In this document: one piece after another, positions 16,648 through 24,832 of the stretch
Layout: each line of letters begins with the position of its first letter
Numbering within the stretch: position 1 is the stretch's first letter
DNA from: Mucilaginibacter sp. KACC 22773
GTDB lineage: Bacteria > Bacteroidota > Bacteroidia > Sphingobacteriales > Sphingobacteriaceae
DNA: 64,000 nt
Assembly (NCBI RefSeq): GCF_028736215.1
Contig: NZ_CP117883.1
Location: 6,882,001-6,946,000, forward strand
Direction: 5' to 3'
The notes under the pieces: generated by a model
The model's database searches: none
Told to the model about the DNA's origin: nothing
The model's input: the letters and a program-made list of their open reading frames with translations, nothing else
Translations under genes and position numbers: made by a program

Positions 16648-16682
16648 TAACCTTTGTATCATCAAAACAAATAAAAGGAGGT
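16648..16682 (+). promoter_or_regulatory. Promoter-like block and perfect Shine-Dalgarno of Ro60 gene
   Basis: TTAACCTTTG at 16648-16657 resembles a Bacteroidota -7 box with one extra base. The 21 nt at 16651-16671 recur with a single change upstream of the TM2 gene (59479-59499). AGGAGGT at 16676-16682 lies 4 nt before the ATG. A full Shine-Dalgarno is rare in this phylum and decides the start. Confidence 0.6.
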
Positions 16683-16686
16683 AACA

Positions 16687-18267
16687 ATGAAATTTAACCT
16701 GTTAAGCAAAGTAAAAAATCAGTTCACTAATCACGAGGGTGCAAAAGCGTTTGCGTTATCGCCCGAGATGGAACTGTATACCCTGGTAGTAACCTGGAGC
16801 CTGAGCGATTCCTTTTACGAAAAAAACGATGACCGTATGGAGCGCCTGCGCAACATTATACATAAGTGCAAGCCCGAATTTGTGGGCAGGCTGGCAGTAT
16901 ATGCCCGTACCAAAATGTACATGCGTTCGGTGCCATTGGTTTTGGCTACTGAATTGGCTAAGCTGCACTCGGGCGACGATTTGGTTGCCCGAGTTACAGC
17001 CGGGGTTGTTAACCGCGCCGATGAAATAACCGAATTGCTGGCCTGTTACGAAATGCTGAACCAGCGCACCGGTACTAAAAAACTGAACCGCTTATCAAAG
17101 CAAATACAAAAAGGCCTGCAAGCCGCATTTAATAACTTTGACGAGTACCAGTTTGCCAAGTACAACCGCGATACCGCTATAAAAATGCGCGATGCGTTGT
17201 TCCTGGTGCACCCAAAGGCAAAGGATGATGCACAGCAACTGGTATTTAACAACATAGTAAGCGGTACGTTGCAAACCCCATACACCTGGGAAACTGAGCT
17301 ATCGGCTTTAGGCCAGCTTAATTACGATAGCCAGGAGGCCAAAGCGATGGCTTTCCGCAACAAATGGGAGGAGTTGATAGATAGTCGCAAGTTGGGTTAT
17401 ATGGCCCTGCTGCGTAACCTGCGCAATATACAGGAAGCCGGTGTAAGCTATGCCCATATCCAAAAGGTATGCGCAACGCTTGCCGATGCCGATAAAGTGG
17501 CAAATGCAAAGCAGTTTCCGTTCCGTTACCTGGCTGCATACCGTGAACTGTTAAGTGCCGGAAGCGTAACCCCTGTACAAGGTTTGGGCCAAAAGCTTAA
17601 AGCGTTATTAACAGGCAACAAAGGCTATACCGGCGAGTTATTGGATGCGTTGGAAAAAGCGGCACAGGCAAGCGCGGTGAACATCAAAGGCTTTGATCAC
17701 GATACCAGGGTATTGCTGGCCTGCGATGTATCCGGCTCGATGCAAACAGCGGTATCGGCAAAATCAAAAATTTTGCTGTACGATGTGGGCTTGATGTTGG
17801 CCATGTTGCTGCAATCGCGCTGTAAAAATGTAGAAGTGGGTATGTTTGGCGATACATGGAAAACTATTACGGTACCACGCCACAACATATTGAACAATGT
17901 GCAGGAATTTTACAAACGCGAAGGCGAGGTTGGTTATTCAACCAACGGTTACCTGGTAATCAAAGACCTGCTTGACCGTAACGTGCAAATGGATAAAGTA
18001 ATATTATTTACCGATTGCCAGCTTTATGACAGCATGCCAGCTAAGGGCGATAACATTAACGCCTTATGGTCGCGTTATAAAACAGCAGTTGCGCCAAAAG
18101 CAAAACTATACCTGTTTGATTTAAAAGGCTACAGCAAGGTACCATTGCAGGTAATGAAAAACGATGTTTACCTGGTAGCTGGCTGGAGCGATAAAGTGTT
18201 TGAAGTACTGGAAGCCCTTGAAAAAGAAAACTCGGCTTTAAGCGAAATCAATAAGGTGGAAATCTGA
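16687..18267 (+). CDS. rsr: Ro60/Rsr RNA-binding protein (TROVE + vWA)
   Basis: 526 residues, the usual Ro60 size. Residues about 15-340 are the TROVE ring of HEAT-like helices (YTLVVTWSLSDSFYEK, VVNRADEITELLACYE, QFPFRYLAAYREL). Residues about 342-520 are a von Willebrand A domain with a complete metal site: DVSGS at 347-351, Thr419 (GYSTNGY) and Asp443 (LFTDCQ). The family binds Y RNAs on the ring surface and single-stranded ends of misfolded RNAs in the ring hole; in bacteria it can couple to PNPase or assist rRNA/tRNA maturation. Four Y-RNA-like genes follow directly. Unlike the enterobacterial rsr operon, no rtcBA RNA-ligase genes are nearby. The start is fixed by a perfect AGGAGGT. The protein family is certain; its cellular task here is inferred. 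Confidence 0.95.
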   Translation: MKFNLLSKVKNQFTNHEGAKAFALSPEMELYTLVVTWSLSDSFYEKNDDRMERLRNIIHKCKPEFVGRLAVYARTKMYMRSVPLVLATELAKLHSGDDLVARVTAGVVNRADEITELLACYEMLNQRTGTKKLNRLSKQIQKGLQAAFNNFDEYQFAKYNRDTAIKMRDALFLVHPKAKDDAQQLVFNNIVSGTLQTPYTWETELSALGQLNYDSQEAKAMAFRNKWEELIDSRKLGYMALLRNLRNIQEAGVSYAHIQKVCATLADADKVANAKQFPFRYLAAYRELLSAGSVTPVQGLGQKLKALLTGNKGYTGELLDALEKAAQASAVNIKGFDHDTRVLLACDVSGSMQTAVSAKSKILLYDVGLMLAMLLQSRCKNVEVGMFGDTWKTITVPRHNILNNVQEFYKREGEVGYSTNGYLVIKDLLDRNVQMDKVILFTDCQLYDSMPAKGDNINALWSRYKTAVAPKAKLYLFDLKGYSKVPLQVMKNDVYLVAGWSDKVFEVLEALEKENSALSEINKVEI

Positions 18268-18334
18268 GCCCCCTAACCCCCTAAAGGGGGAATTAAGAAA
18301 ACTTCTGGCTCCCCCTTTAGGGGGCTGGGGGGCT
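18267..18334. repeat. Palindromic intergenic repeat, copy 1
   Basis: Begins in the Ro60 stop codon. The outer arms AGCCCCC and GGGGGGCT enclose two smaller palindromes, CCCCCTAAAGGGGG and CCCCCTTTAGGGGG, with an 18-nt A-rich centre. A related copy is at 18824-18888. On RNA it would form a long hairpin and may end or stabilise the Ro60 message. Confidence 0.8.
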
Positions 18335-18454
18335 TAAGAATGCCGTAGATCAGGATTACTTCGCCAATAAGGGGAGGGCATTGTGGCGCAAGCTGTGATG
18401 AGGGTTCGAGTCCCTAACGCGAGTCCCCGTTTCCTGGTCGTTTGTTGCTTCTTA
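18335..18454 (+). ncRNA. Y RNA-like gene 1
   Basis: Closing stem TAAGAA (18335-18340)/TTCTTA (18449-18454). The 5' internal-loop motif is TGCCGTA, then an 8-bp upper stem GATCAGGA/TCCTGGTC (one G-U) and the conserved TTACTTCG. The interior holds GGGGA/TCCCC and a T-arm-like hairpin AGGG-TTCGAGT-CCCT. It is the least tRNA-like of the module-bearing copies. It shares motif and architecture with three neighbours and follows the Ro60 gene after one palindromic repeat. Confidence 0.75.
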
Positions 18455-18470
18455 TGTTATTAAAAATAAA

Positions 18471-18617
18471 AAGAAGGTGTCGTAAACGAGTGTTACTTCG
18501 ATTGATAACCCCCGGGTCGCCGGTTCAAGTCCGGCCTGTAGCTAAGGCTGCAGTAGCTCAGATGATAGAGCAGGGGCACCGCAAGGTGCAAGTCACTTGT
18601 TGTCAGTTACCCTTCTT
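18471..18617 (+). ncRNA. YrlA-type Y RNA 2 with permuted tRNA-like module
   Basis: Closing stem AAGAAGG (18471-18477)/CCTTCTT (18611-18617), internal loop TGTCGTA against GTCAGTTAC, 8-bp upper stem AACGAGTG/CACTTGTT, then TTACTTCG. The interior is a circularly permuted tRNA. T arm GCCGG-TTCAAGT-CCGGC (18519-18535) comes first, then an acceptor-like stem CTGTAGC/GCTGCAG closed by TAAG, then TA and D arm GCTC/GAGC (18556-18571). A hairpin GCACC-GCAA-GGTGC follows. CCCC near 18509-18513 can pair with GGGG at 18573-18576 in the place of an anticodon stem. This matches known bacterial YrlA RNAs that bind Ro60. Confidence 0.92.
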
Positions 18618-18687
18618 GATATTATGCGCGGTCTGCAGGCCATTTTTTTAATGAATACCCAACCCTTTTTGAGGCTGGGAAACTAAT

Positions 18688-18820
18688 AAAGGTGTCGTAA
18701 ATAAGTAATACTTCGATTTGGGACGTCAGGGTCGCTGGTTCAAGTCCAGCCTGCGGGCAACCGCAGTAGCTCAGTTTGGTTAGAGCATGATGCAGAGATA
18801 CTTATTGTCTGTTGCCCTTT
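18688..18820 (+). ncRNA. YrlA-type Y RNA 3 with permuted tRNA-like module
   Basis: Closing stem AAAGG/CCTTT, internal loop TGTCGTA against GTCTGTTGC, perfect 8-bp upper stem AATAAGTA/TACTTATT, then ATACTTCG. The interior has a T arm GCTGG-TTCAAGT-CCAGC (18734-18750), an acceptor-like CTGCGG/CCGCAG closed by GCAA (18751-18766), TA, and D arm GCTC/GAGC (18769-18786). It lacks the extra GNRA hairpin of Y RNA 2. It ends in a T run (18818-18824) that may terminate it. Confidence 0.9.
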
Positions 18821-18823
18821 TTT

Positions 18824-18888
18824 TAGCCCCAAGCCCCCTAAAGGGCGAGTGTAAAATTACATTCCCCCTTTAGGGGGCTTGGGGGCTA
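18824..18888. repeat. Palindromic intergenic repeat, copy 2
   Basis: TAGCCCC (18824-18830) and GGGGCTA (18882-18888) enclose CCCCCTAAAGGG and CCCCCTTTAGGGGG. Same design as copy 1 at 18267-18334 with a different A-rich centre. It separates Y RNA 3 from Y RNA 4. Confidence 0.8.
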
Positions 18889-18911
18889 ATTGCTTATTGT
18901 ATAAAAACTAT

Positions 18912-18986
18912 AAAGAAGATGCTGTAAACCTGCGTTACTTCGCCTGTCACACTTATGCCAATCGCAGGTTAATTTTGCTCTTCTTT
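18912..18986 (+). ncRNA. Short Y RNA 4 without tRNA-like module
   Basis: Closing stem AAAGAAGA/TCTTCTTT, extendable by TAT/ATA to 11 bp (18909-18989). Internal loop TGCTGTA against AATTTTGC, perfect 8-bp upper stem AACCTGCG/CGCAGGTT, then TTACTTCG and a 20-nt apical loop. A T run (18990-18996) follows. At about 75 nt it is a minimal Y RNA: it keeps the Ro-binding stem and drops the tRNA mimic. Confidence 0.85.
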
Positions 18987-19071
18987 ATATTTTTTTGATT
19001 TCGTCATCCCATCCTGACTGTTGCTTTGCAAGGTTTATGTTAATATATTTAACATACCAAACCAGCAAGCC

Positions 19072-19548
19072 ATGCCAAAAGATGAAGTAACCGATTTACT
19101 CAGGTTTCTATATGAGTTTTCGCCCGAGGTACGTGAAAAAGCAATCTGGCTACGCGAATTTGTGTGGGATTTATACCCCCAGGCTAATGAACTTATATAT
19201 GACAACTACAATGCATTGGCCTTTGGCTGGTCGCCTACCGAAAAGTTGGGGCAGACTTTTTGTTCGGTAGCGGCTTATCGCGGGGGCAATCAAAACGTAC
19301 ATTTCGGATTTTACTGGGGATCAGAAATTGCCGACCCACAAAACCTTTTGTTGGGTAACGGCAGTCAATACCGATACTTGCTTGTAAACAACCTTGATGA
19401 TTTCCCCAAAGATTATATTACTGCTTTAATTGAGCAGGCCTGGGAAAATTCATTGGCCAAAGTCAAGAATCCTAAGGATATTGTTCATGGCAAAACCATC
19501 ACCAAAATGATATCGCCAAAAAAACGAGAAGCAAAGGCAAAAAAATAA
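19072..19548 (+). CDS. DUF1801-like (YdhG-type) protein
   Basis: 158 residues from the ATG at 19072; an upstream TTG at 19021 would add 17 unlikely residues that overlap AT-rich leader. The sequence (MPKDEVTDLLRFLYEFSPEV, then YDNYNALAFGWSPTEK, HFGFYWGSEIADP) fits the small iron-chaperone-like/DUF1801 group of cytosolic proteins. The C-terminus is Lys-rich. Function unknown. It lies 85 bp after Y RNA 4 with no sign of shared transcription. Confidence 0.75.
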   Translation: MPKDEVTDLLRFLYEFSPEVREKAIWLREFVWDLYPQANELIYDNYNALAFGWSPTEKLGQTFCSVAAYRGGNQNVHFGFYWGSEIADPQNLLLGNGSQYRYLLVNNLDDFPKDYITALIEQAWENSLAKVKNPKDIVHGKTITKMISPKKREAKAKK

Positions 19549-19615
19549 CGCCTGCCCGGCCAGTATACTTTAATTTCTCAATTAGCCTTCAGCTTTATGC
19601 TTTTAGCTCCTTTTA

Positions 19616-22045
19616 TTAGCCATTCCCAACCCGGTCTTTCTCGTCTCCTGCACTACCATCCGACCGGCTGGCCACTTTGTATGATTTGCCAAAGCGATAG
19701 GTAAACGCCAGTGTAAATACACGGGTATCTCGTGTCAATTTAAAATACTCGGTAGCATTGGGGAATTGCGTAAGCCCTTCCATGGCGTTGGTGTAAAAAA
19801 TATCGCGTGCGCTGAATTTTAGGGTAGCCCTCTTTTTAAGTATTGGCCTTGATATACCTAAAGATAGCTGCCCTGTTGGGTACAATTGCTCCTGTATATC
19901 GTTACGGGCCCTGGTGGTGTAAAAACCGGATAGCTCGGCAGTGTAAATTTTAGCGATGGTGAACTGGTTGTTGGTGTTTATGTTCAATTGATCTGCCTGG
20001 CTGGTATAGGTATTGCCATTAAATCCTTTCAGTTGCTTATGGTTATATAATGCCTGAAAGGTAAGGCTCCACCAGTTAACCGGCGATACCGATAGTGTTG
20101 ATGACAGGCCATAATTATGCGTGCTGCCTACGTTCCCCTGCGAATACAACAGGATTCCCTTGGCGGCATCGTTTAAAAACAGCTGCGAAAAATAATTTTT
20201 GATATTGCTGTATAGCAGCGTAGTGGTAAGCAGGTTTTTGTACTGGTGGCTTAGCTCCAAATTCCAGCTGTATTGGGGTAGCAAATAGGGGTTGCCGGTT
20301 TGGTAGGTGTATTTATTGATGATAAAGTAAAAAGGGTTCAGGTTTTGAAAAATAGGGCGGTCGATGCGGCGGCCGGCGGTTAATGTAAAACTATGCGAGG
20401 AATCGGCCTGGTAGCTGATAAAACCACTGGGGAAAAAACCGCCATAATTTCTTTTAAAAGCCGAATCCTGTTGCAGCACATTGCCCAATTGGTGGGCTTT
20501 ATAGCTGGTGTACTCGTACCGCAAGCCGGCCTGCGCGGTTATCTTAGTATACTTTTTCTCGAAAGTACCATACACCGCGTTAATGTTTTCCTTGTATAAA
20601 AACCGGTTGCTTTTGCTGTAGTCTTCGGCCCATAGCCCGCTATTCAGGTTTTCATATAAAGCGGCGTTATCGGTGCTGCTGTAAGATGATTTATAGCCCG
20701 ATTGAAATGTGCCATACTGGTCTGTTTTAATGCTGTAATCAACCTTGCCGGATAAGATACTGATGGATGTGGGGATGTTACTCCTGGACAGTTCCTGGTA
20801 GCCGCCCGGTGCAAGCAGCGAGTTGTTAAAATTTTGTTCGCTTTGGATATTGTAATGCAGGTAATCAACATCAGCCCCAAGCGTTTGCGACGATGAGAGC
20901 GTATGCCGTAAGTTTAAGTTGACCGAGCCGTTTTTAAACCGGTTTTTGTTGTGGTTGGTGGTTGATATCGCCGAGTCAACTACGTCGCTGGTATTTAACC
21001 ATGTTGCCACTGCGCGGTTGTTGCCGTTGCGGTTAACCAGCGTGCCGCCTAATACAACGCCGATGGTAGTTTTATCGGTTACGGAATAATCTAACCCGGT
21101 TTTGATGGTGTTGTTGAACGATGTGCCCGAAAAATAGGAAGGCTGATCGAGCTTAGCCGTTATGTTGTTGCCGGCATCATAATACTTTCTTAGTGCATAT
21201 ATATTGGTGAGGTATTGCACCAGGTTCATGCTATAATTAAAAAAGGTATTAATTTTTCCGGTACGGAAATTAAGTAACAAGCTGTTATTGTTTTTTGGGT
21301 AAACGCCTTGCCCTACCGATGTGGTAAATGTGCCGTTAAATCCCTTTTGCTTATTCTTTTTTGTTTTTATGTTGATGATACCGGCATTGCCGCTGGCATC
21401 GTATTTAGCGGTTGGGTTGGTAATCAACTCAATCTGGGAAACCTGGCTCGAGCTCATGCTGCTCAATAAATTATTTAAATCGGCACCTGATAAATAGGTT
21501 TGTTTGTCGTCTATCATCACCATAACGCCGGCCTTGCCCTGTAAAGAAATGCCTCCATTCCTGTCAACACTAACGCCCGGCGATTTCTCCAGCACTTCTA
21601 ATACTGTCGAGCCTGTATTGGTAACCGAGGCATCAACATTTAATATGGTTTTACCATCTTTTTGCTGTACCACTGGCGCGTGGGCCACAATATTCACCTC
21701 CTTAAGCGCCGTGTTTAAGGGCTGCAGCTTAATGGTATCGGCATAATTACGTCCCGGAAATATATAGGTGCGGCTAAATTGCGATTTGTAGCCTGTATAA
21801 GTGGCCGAAAACAGGTAGGAACCTGCTGGTATAACATCAAAGCGGGCCGCTCCGCGGGCATCTGCAATAGCCGATTTTACTGGCTTATCGTCTTTTATCA
21901 GTTTTACTGTAGCACCTTCTGCAGCCTGCCCGGTTTCGGTTAGTATAACCAGGGTGAAATCGGGTTTCGCGGCCCCGGAGGATTGTGCAAACGTAATTGA
22001 TGATAAAAAAAGCAAGACAAGCAGGCACCGGGTTTTAAGGGTCAT
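19616..22045 (-). CDS. TonB-dependent receptor-type outer-membrane protein
   Basis: 809 residues with a signal peptide (ends near SITFAQS). Order: carboxypeptidase-regulatory-like beta domain (about 30-110), plug domain with VVQQKDGKTILNVDASVTNTGSTVLEVLEKSPGV, then a long C-terminal barrel of the outer_membrane_beta-barrel type 3 class (RFGKSYKV at the end). Such proteins transport or sense ligands using TonB energy or act as adhesin-like barrels. It stands alone, followed by a divergently placed AraC regulator that could control it. Substrate unknown. Confidence 0.88.
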   Translation of the reverse strand: MTLKTRCLLVLLFLSSITFAQSSGAAKPDFTLVILTETGQAAEGATVKLIKDDKPVKSAIADARGAARFDVIPAGSYLFSATYTGYKSQFSRTYIFPGRNYADTIKLQPLNTALKEVNIVAHAPVVQQKDGKTILNVDASVTNTGSTVLEVLEKSPGVSVDRNGGISLQGKAGVMVMIDDKQTYLSGADLNNLLSSMSSSQVSQIELITNPTAKYDASGNAGIINIKTKKNKQKGFNGTFTTSVGQGVYPKNNNSLLLNFRTGKINTFFNYSMNLVQYLTNIYALRKYYDAGNNITAKLDQPSYFSGTSFNNTIKTGLDYSVTDKTTIGVVLGGTLVNRNGNNRAVATWLNTSDVVDSAISTTNHNKNRFKNGSVNLNLRHTLSSSQTLGADVDYLHYNIQSEQNFNNSLLAPGGYQELSRSNIPTSISILSGKVDYSIKTDQYGTFQSGYKSSYSSTDNAALYENLNSGLWAEDYSKSNRFLYKENINAVYGTFEKKYTKITAQAGLRYEYTSYKAHQLGNVLQQDSAFKRNYGGFFPSGFISYQADSSHSFTLTAGRRIDRPIFQNLNPFYFIINKYTYQTGNPYLLPQYSWNLELSHQYKNLLTTTLLYSNIKNYFSQLFLNDAAKGILLYSQGNVGSTHNYGLSSTLSVSPVNWWSLTFQALYNHKQLKGFNGNTYTSQADQLNINTNNQFTIAKIYTAELSGFYTTRARNDIQEQLYPTGQLSLGISRPILKKRATLKFSARDIFYTNAMEGLTQFPNATEYFKLTRDTRVFTLAFTYRFGKSYKVASRSDGSAGDEKDRVGNG

Positions 22046-22107
22046 ATCAGCTAATGTAATCAGAATTCAGGAGTAAGACGCCTGCCAATCCAAAGTGTTA
22101 CACCTGG

Positions 22108-22959
22108 TTACGATGCGCGCGGCAATTGTATCATTTTACGGTATTCTTTAGGACTATTGCCTTTTTGCTTTCTGAAAAATTTGTTAAAGTGGCTTTCATC
22201 GGTAAAGCCAAACTCATTGGCAATTTCATTCAGGCGCTTATCGCTAAACTGCAGGCGGTGCTCAATTAGTTTGGTTTTGTAATTGATAATGTATTGCTGC
22301 AAAGTTTCGCTGGCGTGCTTTTTAAAGTAACGGCCCATATAAGCTTCAGAGATACTGAAGGTATTGCTTATTACATCGGCCTTTAGTTTTTCGGGATAAT
22401 AGATATTGCTTTGCACGTATTGTAAAATATCCATCGCCTTTTCTTCGGTGCCCATGTTTAACTGCTCTGGCAGGTAGCGGGCAATGTTCCGGGCTACCAC
22501 GATGATCAGCGTATTTACCAGTTGCTGAATAAGCTCTTTATTGTAAATGTCCTTATTTTCATATTCGCGGACGATGGCTTCTACCATTGGCCCTACCAGG
22601 CGTTTATCGGGCAGGTTTTTAAGAATGCAGCCTGGCTGGTGATTGGCGTTGTGCAATATGTACTCCAACCGCTGGATATTTTCGTGCAGGAGGCTGCCAT
22701 TTTTGAGATAGATATCGTTAAAACGCAAAAAGAAAAATTCGGTAGTAGTTTCAATATGCAGCGAATGGCAGTCTTCGGGGGTGATTAAAAACATATGCCC
22801 GGCCCGGTAATCAAAGTGACTTTTGTTGATGCATTGCCTGCCGGTGCCGGATATCACATAAATTAATTCAAAAAAGCTATGCTGATGTTCAAACTTTGGG
22901 CATTTATCTAATGTTAGATAAGCAATTGAAAATGGTTCGTACAGATTTTCCTTTATCAT
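22108..22959 (-). CDS. AraC-family transcriptional regulator
   Basis: 283 residues. The N-terminal cupin-like sensor half (about 1-100, with FEHQHSFFELIYVISGTG) is followed by a C-terminal double helix-turn-helix (about 185-280) ending in EIANEFGFTDESHFNKFFRKQ and SPKEYRKM, the canonical AraC signature. It is divergent from an NADP-dependent oxidoreductase gene across 85 bp, and the next minus-strand gene is the TonB-type receptor. Either may be its target. Confidence 0.9.
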   Translation of the reverse strand: MIKENLYEPFSIAYLTLDKCPKFEHQHSFFELIYVISGTGRQCINKSHFDYRAGHMFLITPEDCHSLHIETTTEFFFLRFNDIYLKNGSLLHENIQRLEYILHNANHQPGCILKNLPDKRLVGPMVEAIVREYENKDIYNKELIQQLVNTLIIVVARNIARYLPEQLNMGTEEKAMDILQYVQSNIYYPEKLKADVISNTFSISEAYMGRYFKKHASETLQQYIINYKTKLIEHRLQFSDKRLNEIANEFGFTDESHFNKFFRKQKGNSPKEYRKMIQLPRAS

Positions 22960-23044
22960 AAAGCAAAAATACCAAATTATAGTAAATATATACCAATTTG
23001 ATTATTTTTATTGGTAGATATTTGCCTTGTCAAAAAAAGAAAGA

Positions 23045-23986
23045 ATGAAAGCAATAATTTTAAAAGCATTTGGCGGTATAGAAAATTTTGAGGCCGTTAA
23101 CATACCAGTACCAGCCATCGGGGCCGATGAAGTATTGATAAAGTTAAAATCCATCAGCATAAACCCGGTTGATGCGAAAACTCGGCAGGGAAAGGGCGCA
23201 GCAGGTCGCACCAAAATGGAGTTGCCTATAATTTTAGGCTGGGATATCTCGGGCGTAATAACCGAAGCAGGCAGCGAGGTTACCGGCTTTAAGCCCGGCG
23301 ACGAAGTGTTTGCGATGATTAATTTTCCGGTATTAGGTAAAACTTATGCAGAATATGTTGTTGCCAAACCGTCTGAGCTGGCGATAAAACCTGCAAACAT
23401 AACTCATAACGAGGCTGCGGCGGCCACCCTTGCCGCGCTTACAGCATGGCAGGTTTTAACTACCAAGGTAAAAGTTAAAAAAGGCGATAGGATGTTAGTT
23501 CATGCTGCCGCGGGCGGTGTTGGACACTACGTGGTACAAATAGCCAAGCATTTGGGGGCCTACGTTATTGGTACATCATCGGCAGCCAATAAAGATTTTG
23601 TTTTATCATTAGGTGCAGATGAGCACATAGATTATAAAACACAAAAAATTGAAGAAGCAGTAAGTGATATTGATTTTATTTTCGATCCGATAGGTGGTGC
23701 AAATACCGAACAGTCGCTCCATATCGTAAATAAAGGAGGTGCGGTAATCTGTATCTTACATGCTTTCAACGACGAGTTGCTTCAAAAAGCAAAGGAATTA
23801 GGTGTACATGGCCACAATGTACTGGTTTACCCAAGTGGCGATGATATGAAAACCATTGCAGGCTTGTTAGAAAAAGGCATCATCAAATCGCATGTATCCA
23901 AAGTTTTCCAGCTGGAGCAGGTGGGTGAAGCGCATACCTTGCTGGAGAGCGGAAGGGCTGTGGGGAAAGTTGTGGTGGAGATATAA
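23045..23986 (+). CDS. NADP-dependent quinone oxidoreductase-like protein
   Basis: 313 residues from ATG 23045; an in-frame TTG at 23027 is less likely. MDR family: GroES-like N-terminal domain, Rossmann domain with HAAAGGVGHYVVQIAKHLGA, and a C-terminal GRAVGKVVVEI ending. The zinc-binding Cys residues of alcohol dehydrogenases are absent, so it fits the zinc-free quinone oxidoreductase branch. Divergent from the AraC regulator, a common arrangement for inducible detoxification genes. Confidence 0.88.
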   Translation: MKAIILKAFGGIENFEAVNIPVPAIGADEVLIKLKSISINPVDAKTRQGKGAAGRTKMELPIILGWDISGVITEAGSEVTGFKPGDEVFAMINFPVLGKTYAEYVVAKPSELAIKPANITHNEAAAATLAALTAWQVLTTKVKVKKGDRMLVHAAAGGVGHYVVQIAKHLGAYVIGTSSAANKDFVLSLGADEHIDYKTQKIEEAVSDIDFIFDPIGGANTEQSLHIVNKGGAVICILHAFNDELLQKAKELGVHGHNVLVYPSGDDMKTIAGLLEKGIIKSHVSKVFQLEQVGEAHTLLESGRAVGKVVVEI

Positions 23987-24115
23987 AATAAAGACACATT
24001 TTTTTAAACTTACGAGGTTTTTCAAACTTCGTAAGTTTTTCTGCGTCATCCATTTATTGCCACTTGCTTTCCCTGTTATGGCTACAAAATATCAAAAATT
24101 ATATCTTTGATATAA

Positions 24116-24739
24116 ATGCAATACCTTTCCATCGGTCAAAACATCATCCAGGGCATCAAACAAACCAGCTACCTGGAGTGGCTTGGGGCCGCTACTACTA
24201 TTGCCTGCGTTTACCTGGCGGCGCGGCAAAACATCTGGAACTGGCTGGCCGGCATTATTGCAGTAACAGCTTATATGGTGGTGTTTTTCCAGAGTGGTTT
24301 ATTTGGCGACGCTTATTTACAAATCTATTTCCTGGGTACAGGCGTTTATGGCTGGTATTTTTGGCTGCGGAAAAAAGAGCGGCAAGAAAAGCCGGTAATT
24401 AGCCTTAGCCACAAAGAATATTTATTGGCGCTATTGATCACACTGCTGCTATCGGGACTACTGGGTTTGTATCTTCAGCACTTTACATCAAGCACGGTGC
24501 CTTATATCGATGGCTTTTGCACCTCGGTAAGCTTTATGGCCCAATTGCTGATGACCCGGAAGATTCTGCAAAACTGGGCGCTGTGGGTATTTGTGGATAT
24601 TTGCTATGTGCCGCTGTACATCTACAAAAACCTGTATGTAACTGCTATTTTATACGTTATCCTGCTCGTTTTAGCCACCATAGGGTATATTGACTGGAAC
24701 AAAGAATATAAAGCCCAGGCCTTAAGTGGAAAGTCTTAA
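24116..24739 (+). CDS. pnuC: PnuC-family nicotinamide riboside transporter
   Basis: 207 residues with about seven membrane segments. Diagnostic features include the LEWLGAATTIACVYLAARQN start, NIWNWLAGIIAV (family W-x-N-W type motif), LQIYFLGTGVYGWYFW, and a Trp/Tyr-rich C-terminal half with ALWVFVDICYVPLYIYK. PnuC proteins import nicotinamide riboside by facilitated diffusion, trapped by an NrtR/NadR kinase that is not in the window. No thiamine or NAD riboswitch is visible in the 129-bp upstream gap. Confidence 0.9.
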   Translation: MQYLSIGQNIIQGIKQTSYLEWLGAATTIACVYLAARQNIWNWLAGIIAVTAYMVVFFQSGLFGDAYLQIYFLGTGVYGWYFWLRKKERQEKPVISLSHKEYLLALLITLLLSGLLGLYLQHFTSSTVPYIDGFCTSVSFMAQLLMTRKILQNWALWVFVDICYVPLYIYKNLYVTAILYVILLVLATIGYIDWNKEYKAQALSGKS

Positions 24740-24832
24740 ATTCTAAGTCAGGGAAATGGTATTTATATAAAACAACTGGGGGTATTTGCCGGGTAAAAAA
24801 GGACTTGAGGCTTCCGGCTTAAGACTTTCGGC

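Noticed and set aside
18361..18425. Conventional tRNA genes within the Y RNA array
   Set aside because: T-arm and D-arm motifs are there but the order is permuted and no anticodon loop exists, so they are tRNA-like modules, not tRNAs.
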